Shown here in pieces: positions 1 to 11,129 of a stretch of DNA of 64,000 nt; position 1 is the first letter of the stretch; each line of letters begins with the position of its first letter. A program made the position numbers and the translations under genes. The notes beneath the pieces are model-generated. The model was not told where the DNA came from. It ran no database searches and saw only the letters and a program-made list of their open reading frames with translations. Origin of the DNA: Yersinia mollaretii ATCC 43969 (GTDB lineage Bacteria; Pseudomonadota; Gammaproteobacteria; Enterobacterales; Enterobacteriaceae); NCBI RefSeq assembly GCF_013282725.1, contig NZ_CP054043.1:1302001-1366000 (forward strand). The letters run 5' to 3'.

Positions 1-420
<420 letters not shown>

Positions 421-446
421 CGGGTCCGCCATTAGCTGTGGACCCG
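421..446. terminator. Short hairpin between convergent genes
   Basis: A perfect 7-bp stem (CGGGTCC 421-427, GGACCCG 440-446) lies between the convergent LysR and aldo/keto reductase stops. There is no clear T-run on either side, so its terminator role is only suggested by position. Confidence 0.35.
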
Positions 447-454
447 TCCGGGTA

Positions 455-2820
<2,366 letters not shown>

Positions 2821-2990
2821 GGTGATCCGTTGGACATGAAGAGATAAGGGCATGTTAACGGGTTTATGCTCGCTGATAATCACAGGGGGAGGATAGGGAC
2901 TATGAATAACATTCATTAATATTGGGAATGACGAAGGCAGTGAAAGAATGATTTGAACAGGCAGATCGTAAAGACGCCGTCTTCCCTTTG

Positions 2991-3014
2991 TAAAAATAAG
3001 CCTCCAAGGAGGCT
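2991..3014 (-). terminator. Rho-independent terminator downstream of avtA
   Basis: Read on the minus strand, the stem GCCTCC-TT-GGAGGC (3013 to 3000) is followed directly by TTATTTTTAC (2999-2990). It lies 116 bp beyond the avtA stop and before the Bcr-like gene, so it should end the avtA transcript. Confidence 0.65.
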
Positions 3015-3018
3015 CGAG

Positions 3019-3038
3019 CCGCGCCATTCATGGCGCGG
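3019..3038. repeat. Perfect 8-bp inverted repeat
   Basis: CCGCGCCA at 3019-3026 and TGGCGCGG at 3031-3038 form a GC-rich hairpin with a 4-nt loop, immediately upstream (for avtA transcription) of the terminator at 2991-3014. The two hairpins in tandem may act together at the end of the avtA message. Confidence 0.6.
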
Positions 3039-3129
3039 ACGCTTTACTCTTCTGCCTATCCTCACTGTATAGAAGCTAATGTGATGTTTTCCGGAGGAAT
3101 AGCGAAATACGACGTTCGCTATTTAATCA

Positions 3130-4383
3130 TTACTTCGCTTCCTGAAACGCCAACTCAATCTCTTCCGCCAGTATCGCCACGCCCTTTTCAATCTCTTCTG
3201 GTGCGGGGACGTAGTTCATCCGCATACATTGATGGGTATGGGGCCAGTCATATCCCAGACCGGGGAAGAAGTAGTGGCCCGGCACCATCAATACGCCGCG
3301 TTTTTTCAGGCGCTGATAGAGCAGTTCGGTGCTGATCGGCAAGTCTTTAAACCATAACCAGAGGAAGATGGCCCCTTCCGGTTTGTGGATCAGGCAGCGC
3401 TCAGGCGGCAGGTATTTGCGCAGAATGGCAATAGTTTGCTGTACCCGCTCAAAATAGAATGGCCGAATCACCTCGTTGGATAAGCGCAATAAATCACCAC
3501 GCTCAATCATTTCGGCGGCAATTGCTGGCCCCATGCTGCCCGGAGATAAGCTGATAATGCCATTCATATTGGTGATGGCCGAAATCACTTTCTCATCGGC
3601 GATGACAATGCCGCAGCGCGAACCCGGCAGGCCCAGCTTCGACAGGCTCATGCACAGAATGATATTTGGGTTCCACAAAGGGGTGGCGTCAGTAAAGATG
3701 ATGCCGGGGAAGGGCACGCCATAAGCATTATCAATCAATAGCGGAATATCACGCTGCTGAGCAATAGCATCGAGGCGAATTAACTCTTCGTCAGTAATCA
3801 CATTCCCGGTCGGATTGGTTGGCCGTGATACACATATCAGACCAATATCATCGGTAATATTCAGGTGATCGAAATCAACGTGATACTTGAATTGGCCTTC
3901 CGGCAGCAGCTCAATGTTGGGTTTGGCGGAGACAAATAAATCCTCGTCCAGACCCGCATCGGCATAACCGAGATACTCAGGAGCTAGCGGGAACAGCACC
4001 CGACGACGGCTACCATCAGCATAGCGGCCTGCGAATAAATTAAATAAGTAGAAAAATGCGCTCTGACTGCCATTTGTCAGTGCAATATTCTGTGGCTCAA
4101 TTTGCCAACCCAGTTCGTCGCGCAGCATTTTTGCCAGTGCTTTGAGCAGCAAATCTTTGCCCTGTGGCCCGTCGTAATTGCACAGCGCCTCGGTCAATTG
4201 CCCGCGCTCCAGCATCTCCTGACAAAGTTGCTGGAAGTAAGCATCCATCTCTGGAATATGGGCCGGATTACCTCCGCCGAGCATGATAGAGCCTGGGGTT
4301 CTCAGGCCGTCATTGAGGTCGTCCATCAGTCTGGTGATCCCCGCGTAGCGGGTGAATTTGTCGCCGAAAAGTGAGAACTTCAT
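3130..4383 (-). CDS. avtA: Valine--pyruvate aminotransferase AvtA
   Basis: A PLP-dependent class I/II aminotransferase (transaminase C) that makes valine and pyruvate from 2-oxoisovalerate and alanine, in the cytoplasm. At 417 residues it equals E. coli AvtA. The N-terminus MKFSLFGDKFTRYAGITRLM is characteristic. Visible fold-type I residues: NGSQSAFF (about 104-111), SRPTNPTGNV (186-195), LLIDNAYG with the PLP-ring Asp (215-222), and SLSKLGLPGSRCG with the PLP lysine at about 249. It is next to malS as in E. coli, in the same orientation, but with 134 bp between them and its own terminator at 2991-3014. Confidence 0.95.
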   Translation of the reverse strand: MKFSLFGDKFTRYAGITRLMDDLNDGLRTPGSIMLGGGNPAHIPEMDAYFQQLCQEMLERGQLTEALCNYDGPQGKDLLLKALAKMLRDELGWQIEPQNIALTNGSQSAFFYLFNLFAGRYADGSRRRVLFPLAPEYLGYADAGLDEDLFVSAKPNIELLPEGQFKYHVDFDHLNITDDIGLICVSRPTNPTGNVITDEELIRLDAIAQQRDIPLLIDNAYGVPFPGIIFTDATPLWNPNIILCMSLSKLGLPGSRCGIVIADEKVISAITNMNGIISLSPGSMGPAIAAEMIERGDLLRLSNEVIRPFYFERVQQTIAILRKYLPPERCLIHKPEGAIFLWLWFKDLPISTELLYQRLKKRGVLMVPGHYFFPGLGYDWPHTHQCMRMNYVPAPEEIEKGVAILAEEIELAFQEAK

Positions 4384-4461
4384 AAATGAAAATTTATTGT
4401 TATCCGTAAGTGAACAAGTACCATACTCGCAGATAAAAGCGGGTGCAATGCGGCAAGATTT

Positions 4462-4492
4462 CTTACTGCCGATCGAAAATGTCGGCAGTAAG
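4462..4492. repeat. Inverted repeat between malS and avtA (possible malS terminator)
   Basis: CTTACTGCCGA at 4462-4472 pairs perfectly with TCGGCAGTAAG at 4482-4492 across a 9-nt loop. It sits 26 bp past the malS stop on the minus strand. The strong stem suggests a terminator or an RNA 3' end protector, although the bases after it (AAATCTTG) are not a proper T-run. Confidence 0.5.
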
Positions 4493-4517
4493 AGTTATTA
4501 CGGAACAATACGCTGAT

Positions 4518-6584
4518 TTACTCTTTTTTGTCGCCGACCCAAACCACCAGCACTTTATCACCCTGATATTGGCGGCTAAAGGCATAGTAATCAGCCGTTT
4601 GCTGTGACTGTTGCACTCCGGCACCAATGGCGGGATGGCGAGCGCGGAACTGACTCACTTTCTGCCAGTGCGCCAGCAACGCCCCTTTTGCGCCGGATAA
4701 CTCACTCCAGTTCATGTCTGATCGAGTGCCCTGTAGGGGGTCTGAACCGGTGGGGCCGAACTCTCGCCCGCTCTCATCGCCGTAGAAAATCTGTACCGCC
4801 CCCGGTGCTAGCAGCAGCAGATCCGCCGCCCGTTGCTGTTTTACTAATGACTGTTGCGCGTCATCTTTGAAAAACAGTCGGGTATCGTGCGAGGAGAGAT
4901 AGCTCAGCACATTGAAACCTTGCAGCTTCTCCGCCATTAGTTGATAAGTGCCGTCAATGGATGAGAAGCAGGTGAGCGCCTGTTTTGCCTGATCCTGAAA
5001 ATCAAAGTTAATCATGGCATCAAAGCCATTTTGGTAGTAATCGCTCTTCATCACCCCGTGGCCCCAAGCCTCGCCAGTCATCCAGAAAGGTAAATTATCC
5101 AGTGCTTGATCGGGATGAGCAGCTTTCCATGTCGCCAGTGCGGCGCTGGCTTGTTGCTTCAATTGCTGCCATGCGGGCTTCTCCACATGCTTGGCGGTAT
5201 CCACCCGAAAACCGTCAATGCCGTAATCGCGAACCCATTGGCTCAACCAATGGGTCATGTAGTCTCGCGGCGTGGCCCCCGGAATTTCCCGTGCGGCAGT
5301 GTCTGGTTTGTGGCGGTAAAACACGGGTAAGCCACTGGGTTGAGTGGATTCAGTTTTGATGTCCGGGAGGAAAGCCAGCGACATGGTCAGGTCATCATAG
5401 CCGGGGGAGTCATAATCGCCAATATCGGTGCGAATCCACTTCTTGCCCCACCAGTTATCCCACGCCGCTTTATCACCGAAATTGATGTAATCGTTGAAAC
5501 TATGCCAGGTTTGGCCGCTGCCGGGTCGCCAATCCGTCCAGTTTTTACCTAAGGTTTTCTCCCGTTGATCACCTTGCAGATAGAGCGCGCCAAATTGGTA
5601 ACTCTGCATATCTGCCAGCGTGGCATAACCGACGTGATTCATCACCACATCAAATAGGATACGAATCCCGCGTTTATGCGCCTGTTCCACCAGTGTATGC
5701 AGCTCCTGTTCGGTGCCCATATTGGCATCTAGACGGGACCAATCCAGCCCGTAATAGCCGTGGTAGGCGTAATGCGGGAAGTCACCTTTAGTGCCGCCGC
5801 CGACCCAGCCGTGAATCTGCTCAAGGGGGGAGGTTATCCACAAGGCATTGACGCCAAGTTGTTGCAGGTAATCCAGTTTTTCGGTTAACCCCGCCAGATC
5901 GCCGCCGTGGAAGGTGCCGATCTCCTGCATTCCATCGCCGTGGCGGCCATAGCTGTGGTCATTCGCCGGATTGCCATTTTCAAAGCGATCCGTCAGGGCG
6001 AAATAGACAGTGGCGTTTTGCCAGCTAAAGGGCGCGGCTTGCTGGGTCTGCGCGGACTCCAGCAGCAGTAAACCGCCACTCTCGGGCGCGGGTTGCAGGG
6101 TAATTTTACCGAGGGAGACTTTGGCTGTTTGGCCGGAGTAGAAATCCCGCACCATTTCGCCTTCAGCAAAGATTTTGCTGACATCAATGGTCACCGGCTG
6201 ACCATCCCAGCGCTGACAGCTATGCACGACGACTTTGACGGTTTCTGCCACTGGCTCTTTCAGGCTGAGGGTGAGTGTCGGTGTGCCGCTGCGGGTATCA
6301 ATGCGCGCCTGATACTGACCATCGCGGAACAGTCGCCATTGAATATCAGCTTGATTCTGGCAGGGTTGCAGCGAAAAAGTTTGATTCAATTTCACCGCGC
6401 TGGTGGGCTGCCAGCACTGTTTATCCTGATAAAACTTGAGCGGATATTCCCCTTTGGTCAATGCACTGCTACTGAGAAACACCCCGCTATCCTGCTCAGT
6501 AAACGCGGGGAAATGCTGAAGTGACCAATTAGCCATGGCGGCGGGCGAGATCAGCAGAAGCAAAGGGACAGTGAGATGTTTCAT
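4518..6584 (-). CDS. malS: Periplasmic alpha-amylase MalS
   Basis: A glycoside hydrolase family 13 enzyme that cuts maltodextrins in the periplasm, feeding the maltose system. It is 688 residues (E. coli MalS 676) and begins with a Sec signal peptide MKHLTVPLLLLISPAAMA. After an N-terminal beta domain, the GH13 barrel shows DVVMNHVG, the nucleophile region GFRVDTAKH, the acid GEAW and LSSHDT, that is conserved regions I to IV. The E. coli neighbour avtA is next to it. Upstream lie three sequences resembling MalT boxes (6651-6696), consistent with maltotriose/MalT control known for E. coli malS. Confidence 0.95.
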   Translation of the reverse strand: MKHLTVPLLLLISPAAMANWSLQHFPAFTEQDSGVFLSSSALTKGEYPLKFYQDKQCWQPTSAVKLNQTFSLQPCQNQADIQWRLFRDGQYQARIDTRSGTPTLTLSLKEPVAETVKVVVHSCQRWDGQPVTIDVSKIFAEGEMVRDFYSGQTAKVSLGKITLQPAPESGGLLLLESAQTQQAAPFSWQNATVYFALTDRFENGNPANDHSYGRHGDGMQEIGTFHGGDLAGLTEKLDYLQQLGVNALWITSPLEQIHGWVGGGTKGDFPHYAYHGYYGLDWSRLDANMGTEQELHTLVEQAHKRGIRILFDVVMNHVGYATLADMQSYQFGALYLQGDQREKTLGKNWTDWRPGSGQTWHSFNDYINFGDKAAWDNWWGKKWIRTDIGDYDSPGYDDLTMSLAFLPDIKTESTQPSGLPVFYRHKPDTAAREIPGATPRDYMTHWLSQWVRDYGIDGFRVDTAKHVEKPAWQQLKQQASAALATWKAAHPDQALDNLPFWMTGEAWGHGVMKSDYYQNGFDAMINFDFQDQAKQALTCFSSIDGTYQLMAEKLQGFNVLSYLSSHDTRLFFKDDAQQSLVKQQRAADLLLLAPGAVQIFYGDESGREFGPTGSDPLQGTRSDMNWSELSGAKGALLAHWQKVSQFRARHPAIGAGVQQSQQTADYYAFSRQYQGDKVLVVWVGDKKE

Positions 6585-6650
6585 GGCACATCGTCCTTAA
6601 ATCAGAATAAAGTTTGATGAGTAGCAGTGTGCCGATTGGCGAAGAAATAG

Positions 6651-6696
6651 CCTCATCCCTAAGTGATTTTTGTAGGGAGGAGAGCAGTGGAGGAGA
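6651..6696. promoter_or_regulatory. Three MalT-box-like sites upstream of malS
   Basis: Compared with the MalT consensus GGGGA(T/G)GAGG, the sites are AGGGATGAGG on the minus strand at 6651-6660 (9/10), AGGGAGGAGA at 6674-6683 (8/10) and GTGGAGGAGA at 6687-6696 (8/10). The last two are direct repeats on the plus strand with a 13-bp offset. They are 67-112 bp upstream of the malS start. MalT binds arrays of such boxes at E. coli mal promoters; binding here is inferred. Confidence 0.55.
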
Positions 6697-6737
6697 TGTT
6701 TTGGCCTGCAAGCAGGCCAGTGGGCGATTGGCTCAGC

Positions 6738-7718
6738 TTATGATTTCGGCAAAACCTGCGGGTTGACGCAGTTTTCTGTGACGGTGCCGGTCAGGGCGGC
6801 AATCAGGTTATCCACGGCGCAGGCGGCCATGTTGTAACGGGTTTCATGGGTGGCAGAACCAATGTGCGGCAGGGCAACCACATTACGTAACTTGAGGAGT
6901 GGCGAGTCTACGGGCAGCGGCTCATGCTCAAACACATCCAACCCCGCAGCATGGATAGTGCCCTCTTGCAGGGCAGCAATCAGCGCCTGCTCATCCACGA
7001 CAGGGCCACGGCCCGCATTAATCAGGATGGCGCTGGACTTCATTTTTGCCAATTGATCACGGCCAATCATATGGTAAGTCTGCTCGGTCATCGGCAGAGT
7101 AATGCACAGGAAATCAACCTCCGCCAGTAAATCATCCAGTGAGCAGCGGCGCGCACCAAAGCGCGTTTCGGCCTCTTCGTGGGGGCGGCGGCTGGTGTAG
7201 AGCACGGGCATACTAAAACCAAAATGCGCCCGCTGGGCCAGCGCCATACCAATGCGGCCCATGCCGAGAATGCCGATAGTTTTATGGTGAACATCCACGC
7301 CATACCACTCATCACCAATGCTCCCTTGCCACTCACCGGCTTTGACTCGCTCGGCTAACTCCACTACCCGGCGAGCAGTGGAGAGCACCAGCGCCATCAT
7401 GGTGTCGGCCACGGTTTCGGTCAGCACAGTTGGCGTGTGCATCAACGCCACACCCCGCTGATTCAGCGCCTCCACATCAAAATTATCATAACCAACAGAA
7501 ATGGTTGAGGCTGCACGCAGACGCGGTGCCAATTGCAAAAATGCCTGACCAATCTTGCCACCAGAACCAATCAGCCCCTCCGCCTGTTGCAGCGCCGCTA
7601 ATAACTCGGGCTGATTCTCCGGTGTTAAACCCTCAAAACTGTTGACTGTAAAATGTTGTGCTAATCGTTGGTGCAGGTCGGTGGGGAGACTTTTGTACAG
7701 CACTATGGAAGGCTTCAT
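6738..7718 (-). CDS. ghrB: Glyoxylate/hydroxypyruvate reductase B (2-hydroxyacid dehydrogenase)
   Basis: A cytoplasmic NADPH-linked D-2-hydroxyacid dehydrogenase that reduces glyoxylate, hydroxypyruvate and 2-ketogluconate. I start at ATG 7718 ([12 protein letters not shown], 326 residues; E. coli GhrB 324), which has GGAG seven bases upstream; an in-frame start at 7763 adds 15 unlikely residues. Visible: Rossmann motif [16 protein letters not shown] (about 148-163), the substrate arginine in [10 protein letters not shown], the Glu in DVFEHEPLP and the catalytic His in [11 protein letters not shown]. It follows the MFS gene on the minus strand by 110 bp. In E. coli ghrB lies next to yiaD; here a transporter/regulator pair is inserted between them. 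Confidence 0.93.
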   Translation of the reverse strand: MKPSIVLYKSLPTDLHQRLAQHFTVNSFEGLTPENQPELLAALQQAEGLIGSGGKIGQAFLQLAPRLRAASTISVGYDNFDVEALNQRGVALMHTPTVLTETVADTMMALVLSTARRVVELAERVKAGEWQGSIGDEWYGVDVHHKTIGILGMGRIGMALAQRAHFGFSMPVLYTSRRPHEEAETRFGARRCSLDDLLAEVDFLCITLPMTEQTYHMIGRDQLAKMKSSAILINAGRGPVVDEQALIAALQEGTIHAAGLDVFEHEPLPVDSPLLKLRNVVALPHIGSATHETRYNMAACAVDNLIAALTGTVTENCVNPQVLPKS

Positions 7719-7828
7719 CGCAAACTCCAATTGATTTGGACCCGTGAGATCTGAAGCCAGCATAACAGTGAATACTACTGCGAGATCAAGTAATAATCTC
7801 GCTGATAATGTTACGGCTAATTAAAATA

Positions 7829-9268
7829 TCAGGCTTCGCTACTGGCGATATTCTTTGCCGTCAGGCTGTGCGAGCGGATTGCAGCACAACGTAGCGCGGT
7901 AATGATCGCCAGTGCCGGGGCAATGGCAAACAGGGTAAATAGCCAGTGGGCGGTGTTCTCTGCGCCTGCGACGCCGCCGGGGAAATTGAGGCCCGAGAGG
8001 TTGGCGACCATCCCCGCCATCGCGGCTCCGACGGCGGTGGCAAACATCTGCACCGTGGTAATCGACGCGCCAGCAATGTCCTTATCTTCGTCAGCGGCCA
8101 CTTGCAGAATGCGCGTCAGCAGGTGCGGCCAGCCAAAACCAATACCAAAACCCACCATGGTGAGCGCGATGGCGATAGGGGCCATCTGTTGCCAGTGACC
8201 GAGTGAGGCGGTTGGCATCAGGATAGCCAGCGCCACGATCCCCGCCAGAACTATGATTGGGCCGCTGATAATCGCCCAGCGAATACCTGATTTCTTCCAG
8301 CCTGCACTCATCACTTCAGAAATCGTCCAACCCGCCGCCATGGTGGCGGCAATATAGCCGGAGAGCAGGGGCGACTGGCCGTGTAGCGTTTGCAGGAAGT
8401 AGGGGACGAAGATCTCGCAAGTAATGCCGATCGCCAGCAGGGAGATGGTGATATAGAGTGCCGCCAGCGGTGAGCTGAGACGCAATGCCCCTTTCGGCAG
8501 CAGGCGCGAGGTGGCGCGAGACTCTATGCGGAATAACAGCAGTAACAGTAAGACCGCCAGCGCCATGCCCGCCATGTTTATCAGGCCGCTACTGGCGATG
8601 CTGCTGGCAGAGATGGTCAGGACAATGGCAGTTAATAGCACCAATTGCGTGGTGGGCAGTGACGAGGCGGTGGTAGTGCTGGATCGGCCCGCTGGCAGGA
8701 TGCGCCAAGTAAAAATGGCATAAATCAGGGTGACTGGAAGCAGAGTCCAAAACGCGAAACGCCATGCATCCATTTCAGCAAAAATACCGCCGATGGCCGG
8801 GCCAATCAGGGTTGCGACACCCCACATGCCAGAAATGAGTGCCATTGCCCGTGGCCAGAGTGATTGCTGAAAGACCAGATTAATCATGGCGTAAGAGAGT
8901 GCAAACAGGAAGCCGCCTCCCAAGCCCTGCACGGTGCGGCCAACCAGCATCATCGGCATATTCGGTGCCATGGCACATAACGCACTGCCCAACATAAAGA
9001 CCAGCGAGGCAAAGAGGTATGCGCTGCGCGGGCCGTAGCCACTGAGGAGGCGAGCAGAGAGGGCCGAGCCGAGGATGGAGGCGGTGACGAATAAGGTGGT
9101 GTTCCAGGCGTAGAGACTCAGGCCGTTAATCTCCAGCACCACAGAGGGTAAAATGGTGGTGGCGATATAGATATTGATGGCGTGCAACACCACTCCACCC
9201 GACAGCGCTATAGCAAAGGCCGCATTTTTACCGGAGAACAGGTCACTCCAACGGCTTGCATCATTCAT
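7829..9268 (-). CDS. MFS transporter (DHA2-like, drug/metabolite export)
   Basis: A major facilitator protein of 479 residues when started at ATG 9268 (MNDASRWSDLF..., preceded by GGAAACGTGATA); an in-frame start at 9364 would add 32 residues. Features: TM1 with IYIATTILPSVV, the motif-A region LLSGYGPRSAYLFASLVFMLGSALCAMAP, and GRTVQGLGGGFLFALSYAMINLVF, the motif-C-like segment of exporters. About 14 hydrophobic segments can be seen, pointing to the DHA2 type. It is divergent from the SufR-like regulator at 9458, with a perfect 14-bp palindrome in between, so that regulator probably controls it. Substrate unknown. Confidence 0.8.
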   Translation of the reverse strand: MNDASRWSDLFSGKNAAFAIALSGGVVLHAINIYIATTILPSVVLEINGLSLYAWNTTLFVTASILGSALSARLLSGYGPRSAYLFASLVFMLGSALCAMAPNMPMMLVGRTVQGLGGGFLFALSYAMINLVFQQSLWPRAMALISGMWGVATLIGPAIGGIFAEMDAWRFAFWTLLPVTLIYAIFTWRILPAGRSSTTTASSLPTTQLVLLTAIVLTISASSIASSGLINMAGMALAVLLLLLLFRIESRATSRLLPKGALRLSSPLAALYITISLLAIGITCEIFVPYFLQTLHGQSPLLSGYIAATMAAGWTISEVMSAGWKKSGIRWAIISGPIIVLAGIVALAILMPTASLGHWQQMAPIAIALTMVGFGIGFGWPHLLTRILQVAADEDKDIAGASITTVQMFATAVGAAMAGMVANLSGLNFPGGVAGAENTAHWLFTLFAIAPALAIITALRCAAIRSHSLTAKNIASSEA

Positions 9269-9334
9269 TATCACGTTTCCATCCTGCCAGAAGTCTGGTT
9301 GTTGAGTTGATTTTATTGTTACTATAAAGTTAAA

Positions 9335-9348
9335 CAAGAAATTTCTTG
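9335..9348. promoter_or_regulatory. Perfect palindrome in divergent promoter region (candidate operator)
   Basis: CAAGAAATTTCTTG is a perfect 14-bp palindrome in the 189-bp gap between the MFS transporter and the SufR-like regulator genes. Position and symmetry suit binding by a dimeric winged-helix regulator. It does not match the cyanobacterial SufR site (CAAC-N6-GTTG). Confidence 0.5.
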
Positions 9349-9457
9349 GAATAAGGTAGGCCACTCAGTGATAATAAGTCAAGCATCAGCTTGGGAAATG
9401 TTATGCTGATAATGATTCATCGAAAATCAAAAAAGTCGCAATGATACCGGGGATGAT

Positions 9458-10108
9458 ATGAATATCGACCAGACAACCAGCCCACACCCCTCTGTTGCCA
9501 AGCGCTTACTGATGCTGCTCAAGACCCGTGGCCCGCTGCAAGCGAGTGACGCCGGGATGATGTTGGGCACCACCGGAGAGGCGGCCCGCCAGCAATTTGT
9601 CAAACTGGCGAAAGAGGGGCTGGTGCTCTCCGAGGCACAAACGCGCGGTGTGGGTCGCCCTATCCAGCTTTGGCAGCTAACCGAGGCGGGCCATGCCCAT
9701 TTCCCTGATGCGCATGGTGAGTTAACTGTGCAATTACTGCGCTTGATCCGCACCCAATTGGGTGACAGCGCCCTCGAGCTGCTGATTGATAGCCGTGAGC
9801 AGGAGACGAGCAATCAATATTGTCAGGCGATGGAGGGGGCTGATGATGTGACCGAACGTGTTGAGCGGCTGGTGGCGATTCGCACCCGCGAAGGTTACAT
9901 GGCGGAGATGCAGGTTGAGGCGGATGGTTCGCTATTGCTGATCGAGAATCACTGCCCAATTTGCGCAGCCGCCACCCAGTGTCAGGGTTTTTGTCGCGCC
10001 GAACTGGCGGTATTCCAGCAAGCTTTGGGCGCGCCCGTCGAGCGCGTTGAACACATCTTATCGGGTGCTCGCCGCTGTACTTATCGCATCAAACTGGATC
10101 CATTATGA
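9458..10108 (+). CDS. SufR-like winged-helix regulator with C-terminal cysteine cluster
   Basis: A 216-residue transcription factor. Residues about 12-75 form a winged helix-turn-helix (LLMLLKTRGPLQASDAG, then TTGEAARQQFVKLAKEGLV and the wing GVGRPIQLWQLT). The C-terminal half carries C166, C169, C175, C179 and C207 (HCPICAAATQCQGFCRAEL and GARRCTYRI), the arrangement seen in SufR-type Fe-S cluster sensing repressors. It would therefore sense iron-sulfur status or oxidants. Unlike typical SufR genes it is not next to a suf operon but divergent from an MFS exporter. RBS GGGGATGAT precedes the ATG. Exact effector and targets are unknown. Confidence 0.8.
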   Translation: MNIDQTTSPHPSVAKRLLMLLKTRGPLQASDAGMMLGTTGEAARQQFVKLAKEGLVLSEAQTRGVGRPIQLWQLTEAGHAHFPDAHGELTVQLLRLIRTQLGDSALELLIDSREQETSNQYCQAMEGADDVTERVERLVAIRTREGYMAEMQVEADGSLLLIENHCPICAAATQCQGFCRAELAVFQQALGAPVERVEHILSGARRCTYRIKLDPL

Positions 10109-10180
10109 TGACCGGAAGGTTATCGCCGTCAGAAAAGTGCGGATAAACCGAGCTGTTTATCCGCATAGAGCAGGCTGGGA

Positions 10181-10840
10181 TTACAGTGGGCTTAGGGTGA
10201 TCTCTACCCGACGGTTTTGGGCTTTACCGGCGGCAGTGCTGTTACTGGCGACCGGATTATCTGGGCCTGCGCCGCTGGTGCGGATGCGGTTGGCAGCCAC
10301 ACCTTGCACGATCAGTGCGCTGCCTACACTGTCCGCGCGCTGCTGTGAAAGTGTCATGTTATGGGCTCTGGCACCGCTGCTGTCGGTAAAGCCCGTCACA
10401 TTGACGGCGGTTTTATCATACTCTTTCAATACCATGGCGACCCCGGTCAGGGTGTTGGCACCCGCCGGTTTCAAGTTGCTGCTGTCGGTATCAAAAGTGA
10501 CATTATTGGGCATGTTCAACACGATATTGTCGCCCTGACGCGTCACACTGACCCCGGTGCCACTCATTTTTTCGCGCAGTTTAGCTTCCTGCACATCCAT
10601 ATAGTAGCCCGCACCACCGCCTAGTGCGGCTCCCGCTGCGGCCCCGATTAACGCCCCTTTGCCACGGTCATGTTTGGATGATGACAACATGCCGATCCCC
10701 GCCCCTAAAACGGCCCCAATTCCCGCGCCATAGCCGGATTTCCCTGCCTGCGATTCGCCGGTATAAGGATTAGTGGTACAGGCGGAAAGAGTGAGCGCGA
10801 GAGTGAGGGCGGTCACCGTGGCCAGAATGCGTTTTTTCAT
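10181..10840 (-). CDS. yiaD: OmpA-family outer-membrane lipoprotein YiaD
   Basis: A 219-residue lipoprotein, the same length as E. coli YiaD. Start at ATG 10840 has AAGGAACATTTG upstream; a longer in-frame start at 10954 lacks support. Signal peptide and lipobox end in LTLSAC (Cys about 21). A glycine-rich glycine-zipper segment (YGAGIGAVLGAGIGMLSS, GAAAGAALGGGAGYYMD) is followed by the OmpA C-terminal peptidoglycan-binding domain with FDTDSSNLKPAGANTL, NVTGFTDSSGARAHNMTLSQQRADSV and QNRRVEI. It anchors the outer membrane to the wall; E. coli YiaD is known as a multicopy suppressor of a bamD mutant. Confidence 0.93.
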   Translation of the reverse strand: MKKRILATVTALTLALTLSACTTNPYTGESQAGKSGYGAGIGAVLGAGIGMLSSSKHDRGKGALIGAAAGAALGGGAGYYMDVQEAKLREKMSGTGVSVTRQGDNIVLNMPNNVTFDTDSSNLKPAGANTLTGVAMVLKEYDKTAVNVTGFTDSSGARAHNMTLSQQRADSVGSALIVQGVAANRIRTSGAGPDNPVASNSTAAGKAQNRRVEITLSPL

Positions 10841-11077
10841 CAAATGTTCCTTAAATGGTGCTCTATTTCGGCGAAAATCTGGCAATGTCGCCCAATAGCG
10901 GACTGAATCATCGTTAAACCGCCTCAATTTTTTGGGCGGGTATTTGTGTGCCATCGTTATCCGGCAAAAGGTGAGGGAATACCATTGAGAAAACTCTCAT
11001 AGTTTCAACCCAAGCATTCACTTGATGGGTTTAGCAGCAAAATGCGCACGGAAAAGCTGCCGATGGGCGAATGGCTT

Positions 11078-11116
11078 TTGCACTACCCCTTATCGGTAGT
11101 CATAGGGGCAGTGCAA
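11078..11116. repeat. Imperfect inverted repeat downstream of the 781-residue secreted-protein gene
   Basis: TTGCACT-A-CCCC at 11078-11089 pairs with GGGG-C-AGTGCAA at 11105-11116. It starts 14 bp past the stop codon at 11130, so it may form the 3' end of that transcript. No T-run follows on the minus strand. Confidence 0.45.
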
Positions 11117-11129
11117 TAGTGGCGGCGAC

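Noticed and set aside
2821..3027. N-terminal extension of the Bcr-like transporter
   Set aside because: The extra 69 residues include the avtA terminator region and match nothing in the family; the start at 2820 fits family length.
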